DNA of 64,000 nt from Breviolum minutum Mf 1.05b.01 (GCA_000507305.1 DF240454.1:180681-244680); one strand, 5' to 3'. Shown: positions 22,830 to 34,877, numbered from the stretch's first letter. Translations and numbers: made by a program. The notes: generated from the sequence alone by a model not told the origin.

Positions 22830-22955
22830 GTGCCGTATTACGTCGCTTGTCATCTCGGATGGAAAAGGAACAGTTGTTGGTATGCTCATAGAAACAGGGG
22901 TAGAAGCTCAAACCACAGGAGATGAAGCAGAATTGATTTGTTTTAAGTACTGTAG
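22830..22955 (+). CDS. Exon, unknown protein
   Basis: TTTAAACGCCAG|G is followed by a frame reading CRITSLVISDGKGTVVGMLI, then ETGVEAQTTGDEAELICFKY. A possible GA donor follows at TGTAG|GAATGC; the frame is open to TAG at 22978. Beta-strand-like segments around DGKG and TGDEAE suggest a globular enzyme domain, but I cannot name it. Confidence 0.55.
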
Positions 22956-23428
22956 GAATGCAAATCACAATACAAATTAGTGAAAACTGCGATAAACTAA
23001 CATCAGCCATGGAAAATGGACCATTTGTATATAGATGCATTTCCTATTGGAAAGGGTCGTTTCCATTGCCATGTTAGTGCAGACTCATTTTGATCCCTCA
23101 CTATTCAATGTTGCTGGGTACAGTCTGTATGTGAATGTGGGTATTAGTTTGTATATAGTTATAGGTATGCGTATGCTGCATGTTTTTCAAGTCAGTAAAG
23201 GTGACCACCAGCAAAGATCACATCAGATTGGACAAGACAGCATCCCAATGTATGATTCCAATTAGAAGAGCTGAAGAGCTCATCCTTACTTCAGAACAAA
23301 TAGGTGAGTGATTCTGTATAATTCAGCCAGACATATCATACATTTGTCGTATATATGTCCGAGCTATCTCCAAAAACAACACCAAACCCATCAACTTTTC
23401 TCTTTACTTTTGCTTTTTGCCCTCCAAG

Positions 23429-23522
23429 GCGCCCTTCGATCCAGACGAGTGCTTCAAACGGAACCTCCGAGGCTTCCGTGTTGCGCAGGTGCGTGGAGAC
23501 AGAGTGGATGGACAAGACAGAG
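23429..23522 (+). CDS. Exon with strong splice signals, unknown protein
   Basis: A long pyrimidine tract (CTTTTGCTTTTTGCCCTCCAAG) precedes the exon. It reads APFDPDECFKRNLRGFRVAQ and VRGDRVDGQDR in phase 0 and ends at ACAGAG|GTAACT. Charged and GC-rich. One of the better-supported exons, without a recognisable domain. Confidence 0.65.
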
Positions 23523-23860
23523 GTAACTGATACCGGGAACTAACAGAAAGATGCCAAGGAGCACTACAAGGATTTTTTTCCAACTATAGATTTTGAGAGT
23601 CTATGATTTTCTATGTTCGTTTAAGGGAATGTGGTGTGTTTTCCATGTTTGTTTGGAGGTTTTGGACAGTGTGCACTTGGAAGATGATGTTAATAATACA
23701 TGTCGGATACATTTTCACCCCAAGCGGAATCTGGCTTTGGTGATTTCGAGGTTGTAAGGCGGAATGGAAGTTCAGGACAAAAGTGACGTTTCTCAGCTTT
23801 ATAGAAGCGAGTCGAAAGTCATAGGCGGATAGAAGTGGTTTTTAGAAGTGGTTTTCAGAG

Positions 23861-23959
23861 GTTTTTTCCTTGAACATTTTGGGGCGGGCAGAGTTTGTAC
23901 TTATACCTTTGATTTTGAACTTCGCGAGGCCTTGGAAGGTTTTGAAGCTCTTCGTGCAG
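23861..23959 (+). CDS. Exon, unknown protein
   Basis: After TTTTCAGAG|G the frame reads FFLEHFGAGRVCTYTFDFEL and REALEGFEALRA, closed by CGTGCAG|GTGGGA. The frame is open further left, so the acceptor is not certain. The end forms a likely amphipathic helix. Lies 340 bases after the exon at 23429. Confidence 0.5.
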
Positions 23960-24329
23960 GTGGGAACTGATTTCTGACGGCTGTTGGTAAATCGTAATGA
24001 AGGGAGTGATAAACCGAGCCACGGATGGCATATTTACATGTACAATTTGGAAACCACATGAATTCTTGGCAAATTACTGGGAGATTTCATGCAGATTTCC
24101 ACCCATTTATCTGGCAGTTCTTTGCTTTCCTCAGGAAAAGTATAGCAACCTCACCTCATCGCACGAACCAAAAAAGGCATCCCCCAAAGTGCCCTGAAAG
24201 TTTAGGTTGAGGCATTAATGTATTGGTGTATTTGTTACTGTACCTACATTTATACCCACTATGTACTGTATGTATTCCCTAAACGTCCAGATTCTGTGGG
24301 TTTTGGACACCTTGAGTGGTTGGATTTGG

Positions 24330-24444
24330 GAATGATACTCCCCCGAAAACTAACCTGTCCCCTGCAGAAATGATGGTTGGAAGACTATTTTTCTTTTGAA
24401 GTGCTCCCTTTTCAGGGGGACATTTTTAATTTTTGGGAGGGTAT
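24330..24444 (+). repeat. Dispersed repeat, family A, full copy
   Basis: CTCCCCCGAAAACTAACCTG, then AATGATGGTTGGAAGACTA, then TTTCTTTTGAAGTGCTCCC and TTTTTAATTTTTGGGAGGG. The same order occurs at 58950; shorter matches at 17906 and 43389. Confidence 0.6.
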
Positions 24445-24485
24445 GAATATGTTGAGATGTTCCACTTATCCTTACAAATCCCAAG

Positions 24486-24551
24486 GTCATTTGAAACCAA
24501 AGTCCCCCGCCGCAGTCTCGGAGAAAGCACGTCCCAGCGAGAAAGCTGCAG
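24486..24551 (+). CDS. Candidate exon, basic low-complexity
   Basis: Between AATCCCAAG|G and AAGCTGCAG|GTGGGG. Two frames are open. One gives HLKPKSPAAVSEKARPSEKA (a basic, H1-tail-like composition), the other SFETKVPRRSLGESTSQRES. The GC content (about 60%) stands out from the flanks. The frame is undecided. Confidence 0.38.
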
Positions 24552-24926
24552 GTGGGGAGGGGTTTGCACAACGACTGCCCGGGCAATCCGCAGGGTCAAA
24601 GGATTCACCCAGAGGATCCATAGAAGAATGATGAATGCTCACCGCTGAAGCTTGACTCCATCCATGCAGTCAATGGGGGTTTACATGTTTGCGAAGCTGT
24701 TGTTTTTCCTTTTTCTGGTACATATATATATATAATCATATCCAAAGTTTCCCAAACTGAGAATATAATCCTCATCAATCAAACAGAGGTTGTTTTTCAT
24801 CTTGAGTCAGTTCGTAGGCGAAGTCTCCAGCAGTTCTAGCAGTTCCAGTGAGGAAGTGTGGGGCATCACAAGCACCGATGGTGTGGTCACATGAGGAACG
24901 GTTGAAAGGATGTATAGAAAATTCAT

Positions 24927-25289
24927 CTAGCAGCAATGTTGGGACTTTGTTTTTTGAGAAATTCCTTGAAGGGTGTGGGACACGGGCAATATATAGTTAT
25001 AGACAACAAGAAACCGTTTTTTAATTTCTCGTTCTGAGAGATTGTTTGTAGAATCCGTGTTCATCCATTTTCGCAATTCAAATCGTCCTATTGTTTTTGC
25101 AATCCTGATATATTCTGATATTGTATCAAAGAAGCTGACAGTAAGTTCATTGGAGACATCTCTTCCCGATGGCTCCCAGTAATCTTGGCCAACAATCCTT
25201 GCAATCCTTGCCCTGGATGGATATAGAGCCTTTTTTGGTAAATCTACAAGAGCTGCTTCGATCTTTGGTGAGATTTCCACTTCTTTCAC
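24927..25289 (-). CDS. Minus-strand 120-codon frame, unknown protein
   Basis: Uninterrupted frame reading VEISPKIEAALVDLPKKALY, then RARIARIVGQDYWEPSGRDV, then ISEYIRIAKTIGRFELRKW and SEREIKKRFLVVYNYILP. It extends about ten codons upstream of the ATG (TVFFVAKIVKE). Charged and hydrophobic residues alternate as in a folded protein, and codons lack the GC3 bias of the other exons. That suggests a different origin, such as a mobile element or transferred DNA, or a minus-strand gene with few introns. No domain recognised. Confidence 0.5.
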   Translation of the reverse strand: MKEVEISPKIEAALVDLPKKALYPSRARIARIVGQDYWEPSGRDVSNELTVSFFDTISEYIRIAKTIGRFELRKWMNTDSTNNLSEREIKKRFLVVYNYILPVSHTLQGISQKTKSQHCC

Positions 25290-25421
25290 AATCTTAGCAA
25301 CAAAAAATACGGTACAAGTCTAAAAGTACTTAAATTGTTTCCTGATAATCGAAGAATCCTGCGCCTTCAGATACAAAGTAGGCTGATTGTTGGTGGCTTC
25401 ATTTGTTGCCCACCTGCCGAG

Positions 25422-25508
25422 GCGACCGCTGCATGAGACGTTGCTGGAAACTGCCGGGGAGCTCCAACCATATGGAATGACCTTGTCGAATGAAGTTCCC
25501 GGCATACC
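25422..25508 (+). CDS. Candidate exon (strand uncertain)
   Basis: GCCCACCTGCCGAG|G opens a frame reading PLHETLLETAGELQPYGMTL and SNEVPG. A minus-strand frame of 90 codons (25320-25592) covers the same bases and is also plausible (SVWFALGMPGTSFDKVIPYG). The + reading has the better acceptor. Confidence 0.3.
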
Positions 25509-25592
25509 CAATGCAAACCATACTGATCTATATACACTCAATCTACAATCTGAAGTGACGGCAAGGATTGCATCGACAATTTGTTCAAACAA

Positions 25593-28452
25593 GAGACTAA
25601 CAGACTAACATTGATTGTTTGACTTTCGATGTGTTTATATATTATGTTCTAGATTGGAAGCACATCATGAGTCACGATTACTGTAATCATCATCCATGTT
25701 CAAATCATCACGTCATCCGGGGAGTCCCAAGTCGCCCATGACTGATGACTGAAATATCGTGCAGTTTTTTTTTGAATATGAAGCCCTACAAAAACGACTC
25801 ATCAACATCGATTTCAGCCATGTAGGGGTTTGGTGGAGTTGTGCAAAATCTCATATGGACCAATGTGTCAGTGTTCATCCTGCCTACCTCTTGGATTGCT
25901 GCTTCGGATGGTTGTTGAATGGTTGGGCGCCAAGGCAAGACCATTGGTGACCTCAGCTTTGCAAGGGCTGTCACCATCACAGTTAGCATTGGCAGCTGAG
26001 CTCTACTCTCCAGGTCAGAAAAGGGATATCTGCCTAAACCCTGATTCACAGAGGGTAAATAAGATCTATTCATGTGTATGAAGGGAACCCGTTTTTAACC
26101 TTCCTTATCCACTGGTTTTCCAGAGTTTAGGCAGGACTCAAGATACACGATACACTGAATTCCTTCAAGGTCATGAGGGTTTCTTTTGTTTGGAAGAGGA
26201 GATTCATATGGAAGGCATCATGTTCAGATTGCAGTTTTAACTCTTCGGGTGTAAGTGTGATTCCAAGAAACATTGACTCCTAGTACCGTCAGTCAACCAA
26301 CACTGTGATTGAAAGCTTGATTCCTATTGCAAAAGCTGATTTTCGGCCGGGTGTGTTGGTTTACTGAAGACTAGAATTTGTGTCGCACAGTTTGATTCTT
26401 GACACGGGTGGTGTTTCCAATCTATGTTCCCCTCTTGTTGTTCAAGATTGGGAAGATGTAATCTACTTTGGATATGTTAATTTACATCATTTCAAAGTGC
26501 AAAGTCTTAAAGTATCGTATACACTCCTCACCTGTAGATGGATGGTTTACCATCCAACAAACTGGCAGTTGCAACCAGCAGTCTTTCGTGAGTGCTTTTC
26601 CCAAGCACCTTTCCAGGGGATAGCGGTTTGTTGAGTTCCTGCAATGTTTGCAATGTGACATGTGAAGCAATCAATGCAACCCACCTTTTGATGCAACAAC
26701 TAATTACATCAGGTGATGTTATATCTGAATTTTGATATGTTTTCCGATATCTCATTTGATGTAGCGGCTTGTACATCAACAGTACCACTTGAGCAGATTT
26801 CCATCACCATGTACTGTCGAAGTTCCATGGACCCATGCACCTACGGCAGGCGACTTGGGTACTGTTTGCAACTTAGTTTGGATATGTTTGGATTGATATC
26901 CTGTGTGTTCTGGCCCAAACGACTGCTCAACAATGAGGTTTCAGTAGTACTTGTTGTGTTGAACATTTGTGAAACGGATGTTGATAAGGTGATGTTTGAG
27001 TATGATGTTGCAAAACACTGTCTCTAAAACAAAGCCCTTCTTTACCCCTTATTTCGGTTGGGAATAGTTTGATGGTGGTATATTGAATATATTGACATCT
27101 TCCAATATGCTCCATATTCAATGACAAGCAAAATGAGCCGATCAGTTGGGCCGTTCAGCATCCTGGGGTGGCTATGAATAAGGTCCGTTCATTTCCCAGA
27201 TGTGATGAAATTACAGATGAAAGAAACACCTTTTTGTCAATTCCTAGAACTGTTGATAAGATATAGATGAAATTGCGCCCTCAACTCGTTCAGAAAGAGA
27301 CTCATTGGACCTCCCACACTCAAAGAAATGATTTCATGATTCAATTTATTTGATATTGCAATCAATTGTTTTTTGCTATCAATTGTTTTTCATTACTTAC
27401 TACTAACTACTAACCGTGTCTGAAAACCCATTCAACCCCACTCCTATCATGTGTCAAAAAAGAGTCTAGCTATCCGAACCCATCCAAGGTTCAGCTGATC
27501 CTCAGAGAAGCCTTGAGGTGAACTGTGATTCGCTGCGATGACCACGAGAATCATCATCTATGATCATGAATCATTACTTTATCATCCTTCATCATTTGTA
27601 TTGTCATTATCATTTTGATGAATATTTGCATGGCATGATAAGAGTGTGAAATCGCGTTTATCATTCATATTGCCATTATCAATGATCAATGATAAATCCA
27701 CATCATCACCCTGTTCTATTAATGCAATGATGTCAATACATGTCAATACCCAAATGACACGAGAACGCATGGTTACCAGCCAACGGCAAGGAGACTTTCC
27801 AACTTCTCATTGGATGAGATCAGAAGGTGTGTCCAGTTGGAAGATGGGTTTATCCGAAGCATTACACCCACCTGGGGTGATTTGTTTGATATTGTTGGAA
27901 ATGTTGTGTAACGTTCATTATATATAATGGGCTGCAGGACGGGGGCTCAAGGACTATATTAGGTTGTTTTGGCTTCAAACATGTCTTGCGCATGTTTGTG
28001 CTGTATATGTTTCAGACGATTGTTGATCGAACAGTCGTTTTTGAAAACTTGCCTGTTTTGTATGTTCTCTCGTTGGAGAAGGTCCCAAACAATGTGATTT
28101 GGAATATGTACCCTTAAAACATGCAGGTCCGGCAAATACCTTCTGAGGTGAACTGTTGGAAGTGATTACTATATTTTTAGCGACCCATCTATACCCATCA
28201 CACTTTACTTGATGCAACACATCTGCCCCAGGTTACATGCAGCTTGCACGCGCTGTGGCCTGGATGATCCGTGCGCACGGGATACTGGGGGGAGGTAGAC
28301 GGGGTGACCTTCCTACAAAACAACGTATACCAATAAAAACATCTTGCTAAGCTAGTATGCCATCACATAAGGTGATTGGTGTTCTCAACACCATTTTTCA
28401 GATTCTATAGTTGGTTTAGCCATTTCTTCAGAGATTGAAGTCAAACTTTACA
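25593..28452. other. Stretch with weak coding signals only
   Basis: AT-rich. Several 60-104-codon frames on both strands (25786-26081, 26528-26788, 26713-27027) have no clear splice sites. Bases 27591-27693 hold two diverged copies of an ATCATT(T/C)(G/A)TATTG(T/C)CATTATCA block and a near-palindrome TTATCAATGATCAATGATAA. Confidence 0.35.
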
Positions 28453-28646
28453 TCAAGCTGTGATTTGATTAGAGTCCGTATCACGCTTTCGCGTGCTTGA
28501 AAAGAACCAATAAGATTGTAGAATTTCAATTTTCATGTTGAGAGCTGATAAGTCGAGGGTTTGCCCACAATCTATATCAATCTGCATTCCAATGGGTCGC
28601 AATTTTTCATTCAGTATTTTCTCTCTAGGAATAGTAACATCAAGTT
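28453..28646 (-). CDS. Minus-strand exon, unknown protein
   Basis: From an acceptor-like AACACTTTGCCAG the frame reads LDVTIPREKILNEKLRPIGM, then QIDIDCGQTLDLSALNMKIE and ILQSYWFF, to a TGA at 28453. It is strongly protein-like and uses AT-rich codons, like the minus-strand frames at 24927 and 61557. The overlapping 143-codon + frame looks like its shadow. Family unknown. Confidence 0.48.
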
Positions 28647-28894
28647 CTGGCAAAGTGTTTGTTTCAGTGGTGAATCATCCCAGGGAGTCGCAGGTCAAAG
28701 ACGTCCTAGGTCGTTTCTCAATGTTATCGTCTTGCAGGAGCTGGATGATTGGAATACTGGAATACTCATCTTTGTTATATCTTGCTAAAGCTGAAAACCT
28801 GCCAGTTTTACTCAAAGATCAGAACCCAGTTTTTCCCTCAAGCCGGTGTGTTTTTTCTCGTTGTCTTGTGGGTTTCAACCGTTCTTGGATCGAG

Positions 28895-29000
28895 GTACTT
28901 GCTACGAGCGCGATACCGACGTTTCCCCAAGGTGCCTCGTCGGCATGTTGGGGAGGGACCCTTTAAAAGTGGCCTGAAAATGGCGTTGGACCTTGTTTGA
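28895..29000 (+). CDS. Candidate terminal exon, basic protein
   Basis: After TTCTTGGATCGAG|G the frame reads YLLRARYRRFPKVPRRHVGE, then GPFKSGLKMALDLV and TGA. Arg/Lys-rich with GC-rich third positions. An internal GT donor (CCCCAAG|GTGCCT) could end the exon earlier. The basic character would suit a ribosomal or nucleic-acid-binding protein, which is only a guess. Confidence 0.52.
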
Positions 29001-29360
29001 AGGTACTCTATGCAGAGCATCGCATTGATGGACAAAATCGGGCTAACCAAGTAAGTGAGATCGTGAATAATTGATATACTGTAATTGGATGTATATAACA
29101 TAATTAGTGAATGCTGCAGGAATCGAGTATTTCAACCGTCCTCACTCGTGCAGTAGCAGCATGAATTGTTGATCAATTCTCGGTCCCCCCAAAAAAACAC
29201 AAGTTTCCTGCTAGAATCAACAATGCTAATTATGGGTAGATCAATTTAACTTCTCGAATGGCATATTTCAGGTCTTTTGAACATATACTATACTGTATCC
29301 GGGATACTGGTCCTCATATGACTATAGACGCACATCCTGCATCCCATTCTTTCGACGCAG

Positions 29361-29477
29361 CTGTGTCCCGAAACCGGCCTCACGGCGTTTTTTCAAGCCA
29401 ATGTCAATGGGGAACGATCGAATTTACTGCACGATTTGTTGGTGTTCGATCGATGTGTGATATTTGCAGATGGAAAG
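29361..29477 (+). CDS. Exon, unknown protein
   Basis: Thirty-nine codons reading LCPETGLTAFFQANVNGERS, then NLLHDLLVFDRCVIFADGK, with a GT donor (GGAAAG|GTGCAC). The left edge follows GACGCAG. It ends in phase 0, matching the exon starting at 30051. Looks like a globular alpha/beta protein; not recognised. Confidence 0.55.
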
Positions 29478-30050
29478 GTGCACAAGATTGGATTTGCATT
29501 TTGTTTTTGAAAGGACCCAAAGTAGAGATTTAGGTAGTCCTATGTTGGAGGTTATTGAGACATTCTTATGTTAGCTGCTAAGAGATTAATTACCATGATT
29601 TCATACTTAAACGTTCCCATGGATGAATCTCTCATTTGAAAGTCATGTTGCAGCTGGTGGGTCACATGATAGCTTAAATCAGATCATCCAAGTTTTGTAC
29701 AAAGGTGAAGGAGTCAAACTGAAGGAGTCACCCAGTGCTATAAGGTCACCATCGGCGAAAAAGGATCTAGAAATGCCTAATGGATTCAGCTCATAGACAT
29801 GTCCAGACCTGCCAAATCCTTTTTGGACATATTTTATCAGAAGCTGAGTTGGAAAATAGATCAAGGACGATGTGTCCAAAGCTTTTTTGCCATCAGATTG
29901 AAATTATATGAAATTATTGGATCCTTCAAAGCGGACCTACCGCTGCATGCAAATGTAGAAGACCCTTCTTGTGGTTCTACCGTTGGTACCCAAATTTTGA
30001 GACATATACAGTGATAGATATTTGATGATATGAAGGAGTCTCCATTCCAG

Positions 30051-30092
30051 GCGTTGCGCAAAGAGTTGCGCATGGCAGCGCAAGCGGAGTGA
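30051..30092 (+). CDS. Candidate terminal exon
   Basis: CATTCCAG|GCG reads ALRKELRMAAQAE then TGA in phase 0, consistent with the exon ending at 29477. The same frame is open to the left (IFDDMKESPFQ), so the exon may begin near 30018. A short charged helix is a common C-terminus. Confidence 0.5.
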   Translation, partial: ALRKELRMAAQAE

Positions 30093-31296
30093 TTGCGCGG
30101 AAGTTGCAACCAAGTACATAGGAAGCTTTGACTTCTTAGAATGGACGGTTACAGTAATTCGGAATCGCCTCTGGGATAGAAACATAAAAACAACTAGGTC
30201 ATGGGGTATCGGTATCCATGTGAGGTTGATTGTATGTCCCGTACTGTGTACTCTCATGAAATCCTTCTGACAGGAACGATTTGGTCCTGTTGCAAGTCAA
30301 GAAGACAGAGTTTATGTTTGGGTCTTTGCAAAGAGATATGCCAATAGGATCCATGTATGACCAAAATTGGATTCAAGGCAAACATGAATGATATGGGTGC
30401 GAGGGGTGTTTATGGATACTCTATACTACACTTCCAACATGAAACCTTCCAGATGAATCCAAAGATGTCACGCTTCATGGTTCACATGTTTCACAATTGT
30501 TGGCAGAAATCGGTTCGTGGAGAAAAGGGCAGCTGCACCAGTGATGTATATAGTTGGGAATCTGTTTGACAAGAATGGTGGATATGTTGTTTCATTTTGA
30601 TGGCCTGTGTAAGAGTGTAAAGCATTTCGGTTGATCTAAAGACATCAGAAACTACTCATTGGCAAACAAGCATGTTCATGTGCACATGCCATTGAAGTCA
30701 GCTTTTGTATTTGTTCTTGCAACCCTCACATCAGCTTTGCCTCTAGACAAATCATCATTGGAAATCTATACACAGAGATGGATTTGTCTCAAAGCCACCC
30801 CAAAATTACAGCAGGTCGTTTCCTACCCATTTCCTACCGATTTTGTTCAAGATGTATTTCACGTAGGGGGAGTTGAACTTAGGGACTGTTACAGCTTAAG
30901 ATGCCTTTACCAAGTTGACCAGGAAATCAAGAAGTTTTACATGGATCACTTTCACAAGTTCGTTTTCAAAAGTTGTGATTTTATGACATGAGTTGTATGT
31001 GTTTGTACATTTATGTGGATTTCAATTCTCAGCCAACATTTTTACTCTGAATTGGACGTCCCAAAAAACCAACCAACTCATCCTATATGCTGCCCCCAGT
31101 TCTAGATTCCACATATCGTCCCTTTTTAGAAATCCTGATGGGCTTTGAGATGTATTTTGAGGATTTTTGAGGGAATTTGTATGATGTTGTTTGGTTTTTT
31201 GGAAGTTGAACTGGGAAATATAAAATTGGTGTCGCCAACTTATTTTTGCCCGTTGACTTGGGGGAAGTGGGGATTCCGCGATGGGAACTTTGACAG
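30093..31296. other. Stretch with one doubtful frame
   Basis: A + frame at 30659-30991 (110 codons) starts with a hydrophobic stretch like a signal peptide, then reads SSLEIYTQRWICLKATPK. No splice or promoter signals support it. The rest is AT-rich. Confidence 0.3.
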
Positions 31297-31350
31297 GAAG
31301 AAGCCCAGGAGTTGGACATTCCGTCGGGGTTTCCCGGACCCGCAGCATGA
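31297..31350 (+). CDS. Candidate terminal exon, acidic
   Basis: ACTTTGACAG|GAA reads EEAQELDIPSGFPGPAA then TGA in phase 0. GC-rich. Two other + frames and one minus frame are also open across this GC-rich patch, so frame choice is tentative. Confidence 0.38.
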   Translation, partial: EEAQELDIPSGFPGPAA

Positions 31351-32054
31351 TATGAAGTTGATGCACCTTTAAAGCTGCAGCATGTTTTTGTTAGGGAACT
31401 TAAAACCCAAAGTACCATGTACATTGTACTGTATATTTAAGGAATTTAAAACGGCCCCAATTCTAGAATATTCACAGGTGTTTGGTGCAATATGTTGAAA
31501 TCGATTTATATATTCTCTGTACTCATGGTCTTCCACAGACCTCCCGATGTGAATGTTCTTGCTGCTTCCGGGGTGTCCAAACACCTTTGCAATTGGAGGC
31601 CTGTCGGAGACAATGTCACGTTTGGGAGAATGAATCCCGAAGTGCTGATAACGTGAAGCTGCTATAAGCTGCTTGAATTCCCATGATGTCCATTGTTAGC
31701 CCATATTCAACTTTGGAACAAATCGCCTCATCTACCATACCCGGAAAACTAAGACTAAGATACTGAGGCTGGAAAAAAATACCACTTAATCAGTAGTTTT
31801 ATCCCACCTGTTCATACTGCGTTGTGCTGTACATCCCAGCATGGTCAATTTGCCAGATATCTTCCATCAACAGAAGCAATGTACTCCTAGCAATGGAAAA
31901 TCCTTATTCAAAGAAAACGGATTCATGTTCATCGATCCTTTCGAATCAGGAAGTCAAAAATCATCCAGCGATTAGGGACCTGTCAAAAGATTTTTAGCTC
32001 CCATCTTACACCGGCTATCATGGTGACCCAATTGGGTCAGTACGGGTCACTGAG

Positions 32055-32185
32055 GTATGATCTGCCAGATCCACAGCATACCTTGCCGCCTGAAAAACTC
32101 AGTTGATCAGCCGTTTGATGGATTTATGCGAATGTACCAAATCGTTGGTTTATACATAGCCCAAGACATCCAAGCAGCTTCCAAG
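32055..32185 (+). CDS. Exon, unknown protein
   Basis: After CACTGAG|G the frame reads MICQIHSIPCRLKNSVDQPF, then DGFMRMYQIVGLYIAQDIQA and ASK, closed by a GC donor (TTCCAAG|GCAATC). It ends in phase 0, which fits the exon at 33048. Mixed alpha-helical character. Confidence 0.5.
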
Positions 32186-33047
32186 GCAATCTTTTGCGGC
32201 GATGTGAATTTGGGGGTTAGAGTTTGTTTTTTTGAAGTATGGATGTATTTACGGAATCATGATTGCGACTGAATGGATCAAAGACATGGTGTTGGACTTT
32301 CGATTTGTTTAATCTATAAATAAAAAGATCAGACACGTTGCAACGTTCAATGTCTCAGTGGTGACCGTTTCTTTGCTCAAGCATCGGTACCTTTGATGAA
32401 CAAAACCATTGATATCAGATTGTTTTTTTGTTTCAATGTGTTTGTTCAAACGTTGTTTCAATGTGTTTTTGTGTCTGCTCGCTTGCTTGCTCGTTCAAGC
32501 TTGCTTGTTTACATGACATAGACAGACCTTCTTCTTGGGTGGGGAAAATCAACCGCAGTCCAGCATGAGTGAAGAATCATTGGTCCCCCAACGTGCTTTT
32601 GGCAGACATCATTGACAAGTGTAGATAGATTCAATTTGAAAGAGAATGGTTCTCGTTTTCTTGTTTGGCCGTGTCGATTCCAAATGAATGACTCTCTCAA
32701 GTCCCCATGAAGATGATTGAGTTTCCTCGAAAAACACCAGCAGAAAACCCAACAGTTTCGGCAATGTTCTTTCAATTTCACCTGTATGAAATAGCAATAA
32801 TCATCGCCGATCGCATTTATAGATGTTCCGTGTTGTTGGTTTTACAGAATGCAGGTGAAGGCATCTACCATCTACAGGTCAACTATGTACTTTGATCATC
32901 CAGGTCTAGATTCCATGACAATTTTACAAGGTGTTTTCAAATATGCGTTCGTATTCACACCAATTTGGAGAAGATTTTCTAGTTGACATATTTTTCAGAT
33001 GAAAACTTAGCTGTAGTCGTGTAGCCGAGTCAATCATGTCAATATAG

Positions 33048-33110
33048 GTGCCTTTTTGCAAGTTGCGTGAGGCCGGAAGTGGTTCCGGTGCCATTCATCA
33101 TGGTGGCAAG
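33048..33110 (+). CDS. Exon, Gly-rich, unknown protein
   Basis: CAATATAG|GTG to GGTGGCAAG|GCTTGG (GC donor), phase 0 at both ends, reading VPFCKLREAGSGSGAIHHGG and K. The Gly-Ser-Gly-Ser-Gly stretch could be a flexible or nucleotide-binding loop, but no P-loop consensus is present. Confidence 0.52.
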
Positions 33111-33481
33111 GCTTGGGCGTTTGTAACCTATCACTAGGATCCATGGGATTGGCATATCTACACGAAAACCCATAGATTTAAGCCCAGTGTAGATAAATAT
33201 AACATAGAGTGTTTGCATGGATGATATGGGTAAGGTCACTATTTTATATGGTATGATTGGTATGTGGGTTGTTGCCAGAGATCGTTTGTCACGCTATGAA
33301 CGTTGTGTTGCGTAATGAATCCAAATAGTCCACTCAATCAAAAAATCAAAACAACCACGCCAAATTTCATTAAACTTCTTTCTTCCTTGTGGATTTTGAT
33401 GTTTTGATAGATTTGTGTTCACGGGTTTTAAGGAGAACTTTCCTGGAGTTGTCATGTCTCATGACTTGAGATGTTGCACAG

Positions 33482-33626
33482 GTTTGATCTAAGTTGCGAG
33501 TTGGATTTGAAAGAAGTTGGGCATCTCAGCAGTGTCGTCGAAACGGAGCCCATCAAACGTCCATGGGTCTTGTTGTGGAAGTCAGCTTTTAGCACTCTTC
33601 TCGAAACTTCTTGTGGAAACCTATGA
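33482..33626 (+). CDS. Exon or C-terminal exon, unknown protein
   Basis: GTTGCACAG|G opens 47 codons reading FDLSCELDLKEVGHLSSVVE, then TEPIKRPWVLLWKSAFSTLL and ETSCGNL, followed by TGA. No strong donor inside, so probably terminal. Leu-rich helices. Confidence 0.52.
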
Positions 33627-33993
33627 TCCATGAAGGATTAAAAGAAGGTGTCAACATCAATGAAAGCGGTGTTTTTTATGGTGTTTAACTGTTTAACCAA
33701 CTTGTATTTGTTCCATAATTTTCCTTAGAAAGAGAGGCAACTACCAGGGAATGCCAGTGGTAGTCAGTACCGGGGCAGCATTCACACCTTCTCGTTTTGG
33801 TTGCTTGGAAGGCTACCTGCATGGTCATCCCACTTACCATGTGCCGTTCAACTGAAACACCTCCTTTAAACAAATAGTGGAGTCTAGTGAGAATTGTATG
33901 CGCTGTTTCAGATTTTTTTGTTTACTTCCCATGCATTTCTCTTTCCCGGGCAATGCCATATCCCAATCATCTCATGGCATCCGGTGCTTTAAG

Positions 33994-34112
33994 GTGGCGT
34001 TTGCCATACGTCATGCTGAATACAACCCACGGAAACATCATTGCATCACCGTGCCAAACAAATCGCAAGATGTGGGAGATGTGTGGGAGATTCTATCGTA
34101 CTTCCCACCCAG
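33994..34112 (+). CDS. Exon, unknown protein
   Basis: GTGCTTTAAG|GTG reads VAFAIRHAEYNPRKHHCITV, then PNKSQDVGDVWEILSYFPP, and ends at CACCCAG|GATGTG (GA donor) with two bases left over. A pyrimidine-rich stretch precedes the acceptor. Two other + frames are open but less convincing. Confidence 0.45.
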
Positions 34113-34464
34113 GATGTGAGTGATTTGAAAAAAGCGAGGGTTAAGATTGGAAACCAACAACATGCCATTCAAAAATGTATTAGGAGGAGATCCACAATGA
34201 AACTTATTTCATGCGACAATAACCCTTCCTGTAAATTGGCAGTTCGCCCTCAAAAAATGGCCCACAGTAGGCCTTGGAAGAATTTCCATTTGGCAGGACC
34301 TTTTCCTACATCGGTTTAATTGGAAACTGTTGGATTTCGGAGGTGCATATCTTCTTGTTAGATGTGGATGTTTTTTTTCTCAGCTCGTGGATGGTGGTTG
34401 GTTCCATGTTGCCCTGAAGACGCTCAGAGGCTCATCTGTATGGGGTTGAAGACTCGTTCATCAG

Positions 34465-34548
34465 GTACAGAGTTTGTTGAAAACGCGTGGCTTCCTGAAT
34501 GATTCAACCTTCAATCGGGCTGCATTTATTTCTTCATTTCGAAAGTGA
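34465..34548 (+). CDS. Exon, unknown protein
   Basis: GTTCATCAG|GTA starts a phase-0 frame reading VQSLLKTRGFLNDSTFNRAA and FISSFRK, then TGA. It could be terminal, or spliced just before the TGA. Basic amphipathic helix. Confidence 0.45.
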   Translation, partial: VQSLLKTRGFLNDSTFNRAAFISSFRK

Positions 34549-34877
34549 TTCTGAGGTGGGAGCTTGTATGAACTTGTAATATTTTAGATGTTTTACCATT
34601 CAAGGCGCTGAAGGCAATTCTTCTCATGATTTTACAGATCGATGACCCAATTCAGGTGCCTGGATATTATTTGAGGATTGCTAAACCTAATTACCTGAGA
34701 ACCGAAAAATAATGTTCAAAATGATCATCCAAGATCATGTAGTATCAATCAAAGGGTTATTGTGACCCAGTGTATCATCATTATTCTTGGCCATCATCAA
34801 TTCTGGAAACCCTCATTACCCAGCTCCCAAAGCCACCAACTTGGGGGAAGGTTCCCTTGTGGCCTGCTTATTTTCAG

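Noticed and set aside
28535..28966. 143-codon + strand frame
   Set aside because: Ser/Phe-rich shadow of a better minus-strand frame (28453-28646) and of the + exon at 28895.
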